Assembly: GCA_947561585.1 (NCBI GenBank) | Contig: CANNZV010002607.1 | Location: 1 to 64,000 of the forward strand | Direction: 5' to 3' | Length of the DNA: 64,000 bases | DNA from: Caprella mutica | Lineage: Eukaryota > Arthropoda > Malacostraca > Amphipoda > Caprellidae | In this document: piece by piece, positions 1 to 14,000 of the stretch | How positions within the stretch are numbered: position 1 is the stretch's first letter | Layout: every line of letters starts with the position of its first letter | Position numbers and translations under genes: made by a program | The notes under the pieces: model-generated | Told to the model about the DNA's origin: nothing | What the model saw: the letters and a program-made list of their open reading frames with translations, nothing else | Database searches by the model: none

Positions 1-792
1 CACATATAGAGGTTTCAATATTACCAACCAAAATGTCCCAAACTTTCCTATTGCTATAGTTCAGGTAAATAATTTTTAAGAATTATTCATTTGATTTTGA
101 CATTCTTATACTTATTTGATATTAAGTGACCAAAACAAAATAGTGAAAATACTCTAATTATTACTGGAGACCGCAAATCAATAATTATAATTAATTTTAA
201 TAGAAATGTAAAGCTAATTTTAAAACAGTGGGATTTAATGCCACGAACCTTCTATATTCAAAGATAATTCACTAATTGGTATCTTAACAGTAATTAGTTG
301 GTATTTTTTCTCAATACTACAAGAAGGTGGAGCTTATCCTATGCAACGTTGTCAAATCTCAAAATTTTGACTGAAAACTCCACAGTTTTTGCATCTAAAA
401 TTGAAAGTGACCTCGTTTATTGTTTCCCTGGTAATACTTCGCATTATCTCTGTAGCAGACTTACGTAGTTTTGTTAGAGCTTCTCTAAGTTAGTTAACTT
501 TTTTAAATGCAGAATATCTTTGTAAGAACATATAAATATATTTATTTTGTTCAAACGCAAATTTCTTTCAATCCTAATATATTTATTTCAGCAGATCACT
601 CATACCCACCTTCTTGAAATTAACCTTTTCAGAAATATTTAGATTAGTCCGAAGCTTGAAATTAATAACCTAAGATTTATATATTGATTTAATAGTTCAA
701 AGCAAAATATAACTTATCACCCGAATACCTTTATCACTTATTCTGAACACCCAATAGTTTAAATATTTCCATTTGTTCTATAAAAGTAGTAA
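1..792. other. AT-rich intergenic DNA, nothing recognised
   Basis: No open frame with family resemblance, no tandem array and no RNA gene is visible here. It is ordinary AT-rich sequence up to the first inverted-repeat element. Confidence 0.6.
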
Positions 793-1583
793 CAGGCAAG
801 CCTCGCTTTAAGTACAACTCACTTTAGTAAAAATGGTCCTTATTTCGAGTCATGATTCAAAATAAAAACCGTTTGTAGACAATTTTCTGTGATTATTTCA
901 CGGTAACTAAAAAAACATCAAAATTATAATCCAGAAAAGGTTATTAGAAGCAATTGGTTCAGAAATTCAACATGTCCTATTTTAGGGTAAGTTCCGTGTT
1001 ATCGCACGGAACCATATTTTTGAACACGTAAAAATCTTTATATAATTATCATTATTTAACTTTTATTTCAATTGGTATCCATGATACCAATTAGAATAAA
1101 AGTTAAATAATAATTATAATATTTTCTTTTCTGACATGTCCGAAATTATAGAACCAATCAATAATTTGGAATTTAGTACCCTACTACCAAAAACGTTTCA
1201 AGGAGCATGAAATTGCGGTTTGGTAGATGTAGCACAATAATAATAATTATAGAAATCTAAGTATATTTTAATTACTCACCTATACTGAGTGAGAGTTAAG
1301 CTATGGATGGATTTAAAACATTTAATAAATGCACGACTTTAAACTTTTTCATCACAGTCACAAACAATGAAAGACTGTATATTATTATTAATATGCTTAT
1401 ATACGTAGTACTCTGATAAGTTAATAACTCTAAAAGAAATTTTCTATCTATATCTCATAGAAAATGATATATGTATTCGAGGAGTGACAATTATAAATTT
1501 CTTGTTACTTTTATTCGCTTTAGTTACAGTTTGGTAACTAAACTGAGTCGTCGTGATTTGGTAACTAAAGCGAGGGATGCCTG
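793..1583. mobile_element. MITE-like element, copy A
   Basis: The left end (CAGGCAAGCCTCGCTTTAA from 793) is an imperfect inverted match of the right end (AAAGCGAGGGATGCCTG, ending 1583). The middle holds a hairpin at about 1047-1119 with arms of roughly 33 bases around a short CAT loop. There is no coding capacity. It shares end sequences, the internal AGGGTAAGTTCC motif (about 985) and the GAGTCGTCGTGATTTGGTAA segment with copy B at 2403-3763. No convincing target-site duplication could be fixed, so the superfamily is undetermined. Confidence 0.6.
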
Positions 1584-2402
1584 TACTTATGTGTCCAGAT
1601 ACCAAGAAAACAAGAAAATTAAAAAGTCCGTGATAAAGAATCACTCTTATCACCTGTATTTGGTATTAAAAACACAAATTCAAATAAGTACTATCAATTG
1701 TCGAGTAAAGGAGAAGATATCTTGAACCAAGATATGGGTATCCGGATGAAAATAACTTCTAGAATAGCATATCGGATAGGTCCCTGTCCTTTATTCTACC
1801 AGATATCTTGTGAAATCTTTAGAATATCAGTAAAAAGTACGGGTAGCAGAGTTTTGAGATCCATCTACTTTACAAGTAAAGCAGAAGAGGATAGTCACCT
1901 AGAGAAAAGCCATCATCTTGCTAATAAAAAGAGTGAATGAGAGACCACTCATTGGATCAGGCCATGGTAGAAGATTTTGAGCACTTTTCTCAACCACTTA
2001 ACATTGCTTACAAGAGTTAACTAATTAAGACTTAACAGAATCTGTTTTGGATAACAATTTAACAGATTAGCCTACCGCTTTTATTCTAGCTATGTCTGAC
2101 TGTTCTTCATGAAATTAATTTTAAACTACCACGTTATCTAGAAGGAATAAAACCTTATTCTTTAACATAACGTAATTAGTTCATACGAATCTTCACTAGT
2201 ACTTGAAATAGGTAAAAGGACCTACTTAAGAAATCACTGAACCTTTTTATCTCCTTTAATGTTCTCAACGATATAATCAAATTATAGAAGTCCTTATTTT
2301 CTATGTTTTTATCGTGCAAAGCAATTTACACTAACTCGTACTCCAGCCTTAAATTCTAAGAACGGGTTTGTGGTCATTATGTAATATGAACCTTTTTATG
2401 TG
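1584..2402. other. Spacer between two related MITE copies
   Basis: AT-rich sequence. Two short open frames here lack any family resemblance and overlap transposon-derived sequence. Nothing else is supported. Confidence 0.5.
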
Positions 2403-3763
2403 CAGGCTCCGCTTTAATAAAAGCTGATATAATTGCGAGACATAACTTGAAGTTATTATATCATTGTAACTCCTTAAACATTTCATTCAGTATGAGTTAG
2501 ATTAAAAGAAAATGGTTTTGAGGCCACGACTTAGCGTATATTGAAACTAGATTACGTGCACTCGGTAGAGCGCATGCCTTCGCCGCCACTTTGGCCCGTT
2601 CTTTCCGAAAATCTAATAAACTGGTATCTGAATAATGATCAATCGTTCTACCAAGTTTCATGCAACATGGTTCAATACTTTTAGAGTTATTGAGTTATGA
2701 ATGACCTTGACTTTTGACCGTATCGCTCCCAAAATTCTACCAGATGGTTTCTGGACACTGACCAATCGTCCCATCAAATTTCAGACAATTCGGTTGAATA
2801 CTTGTTGAGTTATTGAGTTATAAATGGCCTTGACCTTGATATTTGACCTTTAACCCAATCGCTCCCAAAATCTAATAAAATGGTTCCTGTATATTGACCA
2901 ATCATCCCACCAAGTTTCATGCAATATGGTTTAATAATTTTTGAGTTATAAATGACCTTGACATTTGACCGGGTCGCTCCCAAAATTCTACCGGAATGTC
3001 ACTGGACATTGACCAATCGTCTCACCCAATTTCAGGCAATTTGGTTGAACACTTTTTCAGTTATGCGAATAACAAGATGAGAAATAAATAAATAAATGCC
3101 GGGTAAAATGTGACCTTACGCAAATTTGCGAAGTTAATGATGAAAGCTCTTTGATGAAAGTTGAAAGTACCAAACACATTGAAAGTATTAAAATCCAACC
3201 ATAGCTTAACTCTCGCTCAGAATAGTTAAGTAATTAGTTTGAAACTTTGATTTATATAATTGTGTTACATTGAACAAACAGTAGTTTTATGCGCTGTAAA
3301 ATGTTTTTGGCAGCAGGGTAAGTTCCAAGTTAACGAACGGCTTCACATTTTCTGACATGTGTGAAAACATATAATAATCCCATGTAGCAACGATTCTCTG
3401 GCCAATGTTGTCCTAAGGAACATTGCTACCTGGGATTATTATATAACATTCATTTTAATTGGCGTTTATGATAACTGTAGGTATACAAATCAAAATATAG
3501 AACTAATTACTCATCTTTACTGAGTGATAGTTGAGATATGTTGAATGTTAATACTTTTAATTCATTTTCTACTTTGAACTTTCATCATTATTTCAATATA
3601 CGCTAAGTTGAGGCCTTAAAACCATTTTCTTTTAATCTAACTCTTACTGAATGAAATGTCTAAGGAGTTACAATGATATAATAACTTCGAGTTATGACTT
3701 GCACTTATTACAATTTGTAATAACTCTGAGTCGTGATTTTGTAATAAAAGCGGGACCTACCTG
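2403..3763. mobile_element. MITE-like element, copy B, with long terminal inverted repeats
   Basis: The left end at about 2403-2480 matches the reverse complement of about 3655-3763. Both contain the run GAAGTTATTATATCATTGTA followed by ACTCCTTA, so this is a long near-perfect inner inverted repeat joined to a more diverged outer end (CAGG...CCTG). A second hairpin lies at about 3371-3445. The element shares motifs with copy A. A separate dispersed repeat (2543-3125) lies inside it, so the region is nested. No transposase is present. Confidence 0.65.
2543..3125. repeat. Dispersed repeat with internal TGACCTTGAC units, copy 1
   Basis: The segment starts with an ACTAGATTACGTGCACTCGG-like head followed by GAGCGCATGCCTTCGC. 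It contains about four diverged internal repeats of roughly 130 bp, each with the words ATGACCTTGAC and CAATCGTCCCACCAA. It ends in AATAAATAAATAAATGCCGG. A second copy with the same head, body and tail lies at 57603-57965. The A-rich simple tail suggests a retroposed element, but the class is not known to me. Confidence 0.6.
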
Positions 3764-4853
3764 TATCTATAAAATAGAATTTTCTTTATTTTTATTGATT
3801 CATTGTGGTTGTGCAATGAGATTTCGTGCAAATTATCACCGCAAACAGCAATGCATAACGCGCTACATTTGATGATGGAAAAATTTGCTGTGAGACCAAG
3901 AAATGTTGAAGATGATGCTATTCAAATAAAAAACTTTAATTTTTCTCTTTCGTTTACAAATAGCCAGTCATCTCAAGTTATCTTTTGGAATTACTATTAT
4001 TTCTTTAGAAAAGAATGTTACATTTAAACATTAGGGAAAAATAAATTTAGTAAGAAATCATGAATAAATACAAAAGGCATATCAAATAATGTGAAGTAAA
4101 TCAATCAAAAATGATTGACTCACCATGTAAAATGTAAAAATAGCACGTATGCAATACTTAAATAACATATAATTAAAATTGTAAACGCAGCTCATAACTC
4201 AATAATTTAAATAGAAAAAATAAATTAAATTAAAAAATAAAATAAAAGGTAAACTCAGCTCACAACTCATCAATTTAATAATATATAATTAAAGAAAATA
4301 AAATGTGAAAATATATAAAAACATGCTAATACCATATAATTAAAAATATAGCAAAGGAAAAATAACAATTTAATATTCACTTTCCAATTTTACTTTTATA
4401 GATTATTGCACAGGTACTTTATTTTCTGACATCTCTACCAAAGTTAGGTAGATATCTTAACCAAGAAACTAGAAGTTCAAGATAATAGTTCTCAATGCCA
4501 TGTTGACCCTTTAAAGTAATGCTAGGGTCACCAAGACTACACTACTAGTCAGTTCCTTGCTGACCCCAGTGAAGATTGGTTGCCTCGTGTCACTCCTAGT
4601 TGTGATGCCTCTCTCACAGAATATACTAGTGTGTCGCTACATCACAATACTACACATCTAACTCAATATACTATTTCATCTTCCCATTGCATCTAAACTC
4701 ACCTGAAGCAATAATTTAGGTATTGAAATATTTTTTGCCATCACCACTGGAAGCAGCTGCTAGATAATAAGAGTGTAAATAATTCTGGCAGTCAAGATGG
4801 TTGTCTTGTAAACAGTGACTTTGTCTATTTGTGAGTCAAGTTGAGGTGGCGAG
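3764..4853. other. Upstream region of the fibrinogen-domain gene
   Basis: 4020-4400 is very AT-rich. From about 4440 the composition becomes more mixed, as expected near a promoter and 5' untranslated leader. I could not identify a TATA box or initiator with confidence. No intact gene is seen. Further 5' non-coding exons cannot be excluded. Confidence 0.4.
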
Positions 4854-5025
4854 ATGTGGTGCGGAAAGGCTTTGTCTCTCCTAACTATCTGTGCCTACGT
4901 TAGTTGCACCGTACCGGTGGAGAAGGAGTCTCCCATGGGTAGAGCCTCCCTCCTGGGGGCCATTGCTGGTAACATCCAAGGGAGGGACAATGGGAGGATG
5001 GGGGACATTGTGGCTCTCTTAGTGG
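4854..5025 (+). CDS. Exon 1: signal peptide
   Basis: Encodes residues 1-57. The start MWCGKALSLLTICAYVSC is a typical short cleavable signal peptide, with likely cleavage near residue 18-20. The donor is GG|GTGAGT and leaves phase 1. The frame runs open past the donor to 5231, but that extension is AT-rich intron. The next exon lies 18 kb downstream. Confidence 0.75.
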
Positions 5026-8000
5026 GTGAGTACATTATATTGGCAACAAATTTTCACTTTTATCATTTTTACTTGTATGATTTTATTCAGTTTAATGCGG
5101 CTTGTCTGATATTTTTCCCCATCACTGATATTCTTAATCTTTTCATTTTCACTCTCTTTCTTTTCCCCAAATACCAATTGATATTAAAACAAAAATGTAA
5201 AAAACATTATTTCATTCTCTTCTTATTTTAAATTTGAACATAAAAATAGTTAAAGAATTCTTACAAAATGTTGAGCGTCGAATCATATGTAAAAAAAAAA
5301 CAATTTCAAAATAAAACAAATAACGGTCAATAAAAAATGTAAGAAAAATGTCAAAATACAACAACAGTCAAACAAAAAATTGTTGATAGTTTTCCCTGGA
5401 ATGACAACAAACCATTGATGTTAAATGACTGAAGCCTGTAATACAAGTTAACCTGCCAATCTTGAGGCAGTCCAATGCAAAATGTTAGGATATGTTCTTT
5501 ATAACAGATTGAAGTGATTTGATAATTCACAGTGGAGCAACTATGTACACATATTGAAATATATCAAGAAAAAGAGTCCCTTCTCTTTTTACGAGTTAAC
5601 AATCTATATACTATTCATGTTTGATAGTTACACCCATACTATCGGCCACTTCTCAATATTTGATTGCGTTATTCCATAACAATTGAAATAAATGGAATAA
5701 GTAATAAACATAATTTGTTCAAATTAATTTTAATGAATATAATGATATTAATTGAAATATGAATATGATCAAAATCATTGAAATATGAATATGATGATAT
5801 TCACCAAGCGAAATTTTTCCATCAGAATCTAAAGTCACAAAGCAAATACCTGCCAGCAGTTGATATAGTTAATTGTATAGTTAGGTTGTTGAATACAAGA
5901 CCACTTTCTACATAAATTTGATATATAATCTCCCTGAAGTTAACATATATAATCTTTTTTAATTTTATAGTTTACTATAGATGCATTGACATACAACATT
6001 TAATAGCTTGAACTCTTTTAAAACTTGTACTTATTGGCAGCAAAAATGGAAACGCTGATTGCTTTTGTGATGCTATTTTCTGATTCATTCCACGTACAAT
6101 CTAATTTGCTGTGAATTATAAGTAACCCATCTGACAGCTTCTAAAATTTAACCCCGTAACAAAAAAAAAAGGAAAAAAAAAGCATAATCACTCACAGTTA
6201 AACTGTTTTTGCAGTTTGAAACCTAAGACAATATAGGTTTCAAACATCTCTCTAAAAAACAACTAAATAAGAAACGGGCAGGAGGAACTCTTCTCAAAAT
6301 GACAATATAATTTAAAATACTTTTATCAACATTGCAATGATTACCGAAATAATATTTTAAAATATTATTGGTAGAGAATGGTAGGAACAAATTTTAATTA
6401 AGTGAATTATTTAAATTGAATACCATACAGTTATTTAAGAAACTATTCTTAAGCAATAAATATTATAAGCAGTTAAAAGATGTCAACTATAGTCAATACA
6501 TCATCAGGAACTGCTAACCCCCCCCCCTCTCTCTCTACTAAATAATGCAGTGAATAGTTAATAGTCACCTTGAAACACTATTCCTTATTAGGTTAAATAG
6601 TGTGGGCGAAGAGATGCACGAGGGCACGAGAGAAACAGATGTACCTAGACTGAAACATGTCGCACATTGCTAGCAAGCGATAGGAACTCGTTAGCGACAT
6701 CTTTCAGCACTAACATTTATTCTATTGATTGGTAGGAAATGTTCATCTAGTTGTTAACATCTCATGGCAATCTTCGTCAAGCAGTTCATTATTTCAATTA
6801 ACAGCTCTTTCATTAGGTAAAATATAATAACAGGGAAACGTTTATTGAACACTTTACTAATATTGCTATTCTAAATGAAGCAATCGGTTCTAGGTAAATT
6901 CCACCCCTCTAAATTGCACCCTGGTAAAACTCAACCCCAGGTAAATCGGTAAAGTATTCATTTTGTCACTCTCTCAGGCATCCAAGTGGGCAAGCCGCTC
7001 CATTCCCCTGAACATGACCGCTAACCTACCCTCAGGTGAAAAGTGTACTTAGTACTTACCTGGCCACCTATCAATCACCCCGTATTTACACAATTTATTT
7101 CATTATAATATTTGGTTCACTCTCAGAATATTTGTTACCAACATTTAGTAAATGTTAGATTTTAATTGAATGCTTCTTTGTTGGCATTGGAGCCTTTTAT
7201 TACTTTTTGTGACTCACATTCTTTGAATATTTCTATTAAATTTTCTATATTATGTTTCTTTGGAAATGTTAATATGGTGTTTCTATATATCGAAACTTTT
7301 CATGTAATTTTGTTTTGTTTTATTATTTTGTGTTTACCACTCATACAGTTTTTACTTTCTACTCTATTTCCGTGTTGTTAGTATTTAAATTAATTAACTT
7401 AAGAGATACTAAGTATTTACAGTTTAAACAACCAGCTCATTAATATAACCAGCTCATTAATATAACCAGCTCATTAATATAACCAGCTCATTAATATAAC
7501 TACTTCATTAAGATTATTGGCTACAGCAATATTAGACAGGAATCACGTCGAAAAATCTTCAATAGACAAATTTTCCTGTCGACAAATTGCTGTCGAACTT
7601 TTTTTCGAATCCCCATATCTTCTGGTAGAATAACACCATAAGAGAGATAAATAGGAGCTATTTTGCTGAATGTCAACCTGTGACTTCACGTAATAGTTCG
7701 CTATAAAGCATATGGTGTGAATGGCTGCCTCCTTTGACTGCTCTATCTGAGGTAATTTCAATCTAGTTACAGTATGAGGTTCCATTTCAGATAGTTAGCA
7801 TGTCTCTACCACAAACTAAATAGCTATGGTTACCTAACTATTGCATGGTAACTTATACTGTGATTTAGTAAAGAGATAGTGTACTTGCTTTAGTAAAGAG
7901 ATAGTGTACTTGCTTTAGTAAAGAGATAGTGTACTTGCTTTAGTAAAGAGATAGTGTACTTGCTTTAGTAAAGAGATAGTGTACTTGCTTTAGTAAAGAG

Positions 8001-11000
8001 ATAGTGTACTTGCTTTAGTAAAGAGATAGTGTACTTGCTTTAGTAAAGAGATAGTGTACTTGCTTTAGTAAAGAGTTAATTTACTTACTTTTAGTAAAGA
8101 GATAGTGTACTTACTTTAGTGAAGAGTTAATTTACTTACTTTTAGTAAAGAGATAGTGTACTTACTTTTAGTAAAGAGATAGTGTACTTACTTTTAGTAA
8201 AGAGATAGTGTACTTACTTTAGTGAAGAGTTAATTTACTTACTTTTAGTAAAGAGATAGTGTACTTACTTTAGTGAAGAGTTAATTTACTCTTCACTTAC
8301 TTTTAGTAAAGAGATAGTGTACTTACTTTTAGTAAAGAGATAGTGTACTTACTTTTAGTGAAGAGTTAATTTACTTTATTTTAGTAAAGAGATAGTGTAC
8401 TTACTTTAGTGAAGAGTTAATTTACTCTTCACTTACTTTTAGTAAAGAGATAGTGTACTTACTTTTAGTAAAGAGATAGTGTACTTGCTTTAGTAAAGAG
8501 ATAGTGTACTTGCTTTAGTAAAGAGATAGTGTACTTACTTTTAGTAAAGAGATAGTGTACTTACTTTTAGTAAAGAGATAGTGTACTTACTTTTAGTAAA
8601 GAGATAGTGTACTTACTTTTAGTAAAGAGATAATGTACTTGCTTTAGTAAAGAGATAGTGTACTTACTTTTAGTAAAGAGATAGTGTACTTACTTTTAGT
8701 AAAGAGATAATGTACTTGCTTTAGTAAAGAGATAGTGTACTTACTTTAGTAAAGAGATAATGTACTTGCTTTAGTAAAGAGATAATGTACTTACTTTAGT
8801 AAAGAGATAGTGTACTTACTTTAGTAAAGAGATAATGTACTTGCTTTAGTAAAGAGAATGTACTTACTTTAGTAAAGAGATAGTGTACTTATTTTAGTAA
8901 AGAGATAGTGTACTTACTTTAGTAAAGAGATAATGTACTTACTTTAGTAAAGAGATAATGTACTTACTTTAGTAAAGAGATAATGTACTTGCTTTAGTAA
9001 AGAGATAATGTACTTACTTTAGTAAAGAGATAGTGTACTTGCTTTAGTAAAGAGATAGTGTACTTGCTTTGGTAAAGAGATAGTGTACTTGCTTTAGTAA
9101 AGAGATAGTGCACTTGCTATAGTAAAGAGATAGTGTACTTACTTTAGTAAAGAGATAGTGTACTTGCTTTAGTAAGGAGATAGTGTACTTGCTTTAGTAA
9201 AGAGATAGTGTACTTGCTTTAGTAAAGAGATAGTGTACTTGCTATAGTAAAGAGATAGTGTACTTTCTATTATTACTCAATAATGTTGACGTTATTTTAA
9301 CTTTATGTTACCAACCTGAAAAGTTTGTTCAATTTTCTGTTGAGAAATAAATTCTCTTTTCATAACTTTGGTAACACAAAAACAAGAAACATACCCACAC
9401 AAAAAACACAAACTTTCTTGAGTAGCACCTTTTCTCTGGACATTTTGTTCCTGTATGATTGAAATTATTTTACTAAATGTAAAATCTTAATTATAACAGC
9501 TTAAATAGATAAAGGAAAACAAATAAATTGTTCTAATTCTACATTGACCTTTTAAATGAGAGTTACTGTTATCTAATGGACAGTGAGTGCATAGCCAGTG
9601 CAGTAGTGATGTACTATCAGTTGCAGTAGTGATGTACTATCAGTTACAGTAGTGATGTACTATCAGTTACAGTAGAGATGTACTATCAGTTACAGTAGTG
9701 ATGTACTATCAGTTACAGTAGTGATGTACTATCAGTTACAGTAGTGATGTACTATCAGTTACAGTAGTGATGTACTATCAGTTACAGTAGTGATGTACTA
9801 TCAGTTACAGTAGTGATGTACTATCAGTTACAGTAGTGATGTACTATCAGTTACAGTAGTGATGTACTATCAGTTACAGTAGTGATGTACTATCAGTTAC
9901 AGTAGTGATGTACTATCAGTTACAGTAGTGATGTACTATCAGTTACAGTAGTGATGTACTATCAGTTACAGTAGTGATGTACTATCAGTTACAGTAGTGA
10001 TGTACTATCAGTTACAGTAGTGATGTACTATCAGTTACAGTAGTGATGTACTATCAGTTACAGTAGTGATGTACTATCAGTTACAGTAGTGATGTACTAT
10101 CAGTTACAGTAGTGATGTACTATCAGTTACAGTAGTGATGTACTATCAGTCACAGTAGTGATGTACTATCAGTTACAGTAGTGATGTACTATCAGTTACA
10201 GTAGTGATGTACTATCAGTTACAGTAGTGATGTACTATCAGTTACAGTAGTGATGTACTATCAGTTACAGTAGTGATGTACTATCAGTTACAGTAGTGAT
10301 GTACTATCAGTTACAGTAGTGATGTACTATCCGTTACAGTAGAGATGTACTATCAGTTACAGTAGAGATGTACTATCCGATACAGTAGTAATGTACTATC
10401 CGTTACAGTAGTGATGTACTATCCGTTACAGTAGTGATGTACTATCAGTTACAGTAGTGATGTACTATCAGTTACAGTAGAGATGTACTATCCGTTACAG
10501 TAGTGATGTACTATCCGTTACAGTAGTGATGTACTATCCGTTACAGTAGTGATGTACTATCAGTTACAGTAGAGATGTACTATCCGTTACAGTAGAGATG
10601 TACTATCCGTTACAGTAGTGATGTACTATCCGTTACAGTAGTGATGTACTATCAGTTACAGTAGAGATGTACTATCCGTTACAGTAGAGATGTACTATCC
10701 GTTACAGTAGATATGTTAGATGGGATATTCACATTTCACAGGACTTGAGCCCAAAACATAATTACCCCCTTTCCCTCTTTTTTGTTCTCCCTTTGGGTGG
10801 GTTGCAGTGCCTCTCTAGTCAAAAAAGTTAAGACTTAAAAGTAAACTGCTTAACATTCCTTCTGAATTTAAAAAAATCATGATTTTTGACCGTTCTCATA
10901 TCCCCCAAAAAATATGAGACGTGAAAACACACTGCATAAAAACCCTTTTTCCGCAAAAAATGGTAATTTCACCAAATTTGATGGGTCGACCTCCTTAAGT

Positions 11001-14000
11001 TTAGTGATGTCCCACTGCATTGGTGTTGGTGGTAGTGATGTCCCACTGCATTGGTGTTGGTGGTAGTGATGTCTCACTGCATTGGTGTTGGTGGTAGTAA
11101 TGTCTCACTGCATTGGTGTTGGTGGTAGTAATGTCTCACTGCATTGGTGTTGGTGGTAGTGATGTCTCACTGCATTGGTGTTGGTGGTAGTGATGTCTCA
11201 CTGCATTGGTGTTGGTGGTAGTGATGTCTCACTGCATTGGTGTTGGTGGTAGTGATGTCTCACTGCATTGGTGTTGGTGGTAGTGATGTCTCACTGCATT
11301 GGTGTTGGTGGTAGTAATGTCTCACTGCATTGGTGTTGGTGGTAGTAATGTCTCACTGCATTGGTGTTGGTGGTAGTAATGTCTCACTGCATTGGTGTTG
11401 GTGGTAGTAATGTCTCACTGCATTGGTGTTGGTGGTAGTGATGTCTCACTGCATTGGTGTTGGTGGTAGTGATGTCTCACTGCATTGGTGTTGGTGGTAG
11501 TGATGTCTCACTGCATTGGTGTTGGTGGTAGTAATGTCTCACTGCATTGGTGTTGGTGGTAGTAATGTCTCACTGCATTGGTGTTGGTGGTAGTGATGTC
11601 TCACTGCATTGGTGTTGGTGGTAGTGATGTCTCACTGCATTGGTGTTGGTGGTAGTGATGTCTCACTGCATTGGTGTTGGTGGTAGTGATGTCTCACTGC
11701 ATTGGTGTTGGTGGTAGTAATGTCTCACTGCATTGGTGTTGGTGGTAGTAATGTCTCACTGCATTGGTGTTGGTGGTAGTAATGTCTCACTGCATTGGTG
11801 TTGGTGGTAGTAATGTCTCACTGCATTGGTGTTGGTGGTAGTAATGTCTCACTGCATTGGTGTTGGTGGTAGTGATGTCTCACTGCATTGGTGTTGGTGG
11901 TAGTGATGTCTCACTGCATTGGTGTTGGTGGTAGTGATGTCTCACTGCATTGGTGTTGGTGGTAGTAATGTCTCACTGCATTGGTGTTGGTGGTAGTAAT
12001 GTCTCACTGCATTGGTGTTGGTGGTAGTGATGTCTCACTGCATTGGTGTTGGTGGTAGTGATGTCTCACTGCATTGGTGTTGGTGGTAGTGATGTCTCAC
12101 TGCATTGGTGTTGGTGGTAGTGATGTCTCACTGCATTGGTGTTGGTGGTAGTAATGTCTCACTGCATTGGTGTTGGTGGTAGTGATGTCTCACTGCATTG
12201 GTGTTGGTGGTAGTAATGTCTCACTGCATTGGTGTTGGTGGTAGTAATGTCTCACTGCATTGGTGTTGGTGGTAGTGATGTCTCACTGCATTGGTGTTGG
12301 TGGTAGTGATGTCTCACTGCATTGGTGTTGGTGGTAGTGATGTCTCACTGCATTGGTGTTGGTGGTAGTAATGTCTCACTGCATTGGTGTTGGTGGTAGT
12401 AATGTCTCACTGCATTGGTGTTGGTGGTAGTAATGTCTCACTGCATTGGTGTTGGTGGTAGTAATGTCTCACTGCATTGGTGTTGGTGGTAGTAATGTCT
12501 CACTGCATTGGTGTTGGTGGTAGTGATGTCTCACTGCATTGGTGTTGGTGGTAGTGATGTCTCACTGCATTGGTGTTGGTGGTAGTAATGTCTCACTGCA
12601 TTGGTGTTGGTGGTAGTAATGTCTCACTGCATTGGTGTTGGTGGTAGTAATGTCTCACTGCATTGGTGTTGGTGGTAGTGATGTCTCACTGCATTGGTGT
12701 TGGTGGTAGTGATGTCTCACTGCATTGGTGTTGGTGGTAGTAATGTCTCACTGCATTGGTGTTGGTGGTAGTAATGTCTCACTGCTTTGGTGTTGGTGGT
12801 AGTAATGTCTCACTGCATTGGTGTTGGTGGTAGTAATGTCTCACTGCATTGGTGTTGGTGGTAGTGATGTCTCACTGCATTGGTGTTGGTGGTAGTGATG
12901 TCTCACTGCATTGGTGTTGGTGGTAGTAATGTCTCACTGCATTGGTGTTGGTGGTAGTAATGTCTCACTGCTTTGGTGTTGGTGGTAGTAATGTCTCACT
13001 GCATTGGTGTTGGTGGTAGTAATGTCTCACTGCATTGGTGTTGGTGGTAGTGATGTCTCACTGCATTGGTGTTGGTGGTAGTGATGTCTCACTGCATTGG
13101 TGTTAGTTGTAGCCACGGTAATTTCTGACTGGGTGCAGAGACTATCATTAGATAAGACAGAAAGAATCGTGATGTCTTAGGGACTCAAACATAGCACTCA
13201 GATGACCTTTTACTCATTCCAGTTATAATCTTAATTATTCTACTTAGAACTTATCTTAGAGTAACTAAAGGACCCGTACCACGTGGTGGGAAATGTCTTT
13301 AATATTTACAAGTGGATAACAAAAATAATCAGTGTTGAATCTGTGAAAAAAATAGGAAAGTACGGAGCATAAAAAATACTCAAAAATTTCGGATAAGAAA
13401 AATTTGCTCAAAAAATTCGGAGAAGTAAAAGATCCGGACAAACGAATTCAGAAAAAAAATATTGATAACAAAAGAATCATATTTATTTGGTTATCCGTAT
13501 ATGGTTTAGTCTGGATTTTTTTTCTGATTATTTGTATGTATTTACTATTTTTTTCTGTATCTGGATTTTTGTCATCCTGATTCTCTGTTATCCAGTCTAC
13601 ACCCCCCCCCTACTGTCACCCCCCATCGCCCTCATATATACCCCCCCCCCCCATCCCAAAGATGCAAGTCACTCTATGGGTGTGTTTGTGACGTCATAGC
13701 GGAATGTAAAGGGGGGGGGGGCATTGACCCCCAGTTAATATCTCAGTAATATTGACCCCCTTCCCCCCTATGTGGTGGAGATAACAGAGGAGTGGACAAA
13801 AACCACAGAGTGGACACACACACCACAGTGTTGACACACACCAAAGAGTGGACACACACACCACAGTGTTGACACACACCACAGAGTGGACACACACCAC
13901 AGAGTGGACACACACCACAGAGTGGACACACACACCACAGAGTGGACACACACACCACAGAGTGGACACACACACCACAGAGTGGACACACACACCACAG

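Noticed and set aside
1444..1940. Short open frames on both strands near 1.5-1.9 kb
   Set aside because: They overlap the MITE terminus and have no homology-like motif or splice signals.
4854..5231. 125-codon single-exon reading of the first exon
   Set aside because: The last 68 codons are AT-rich intron sequence after a strong GTGAGT donor. The spliced reading gives a complete domain protein.
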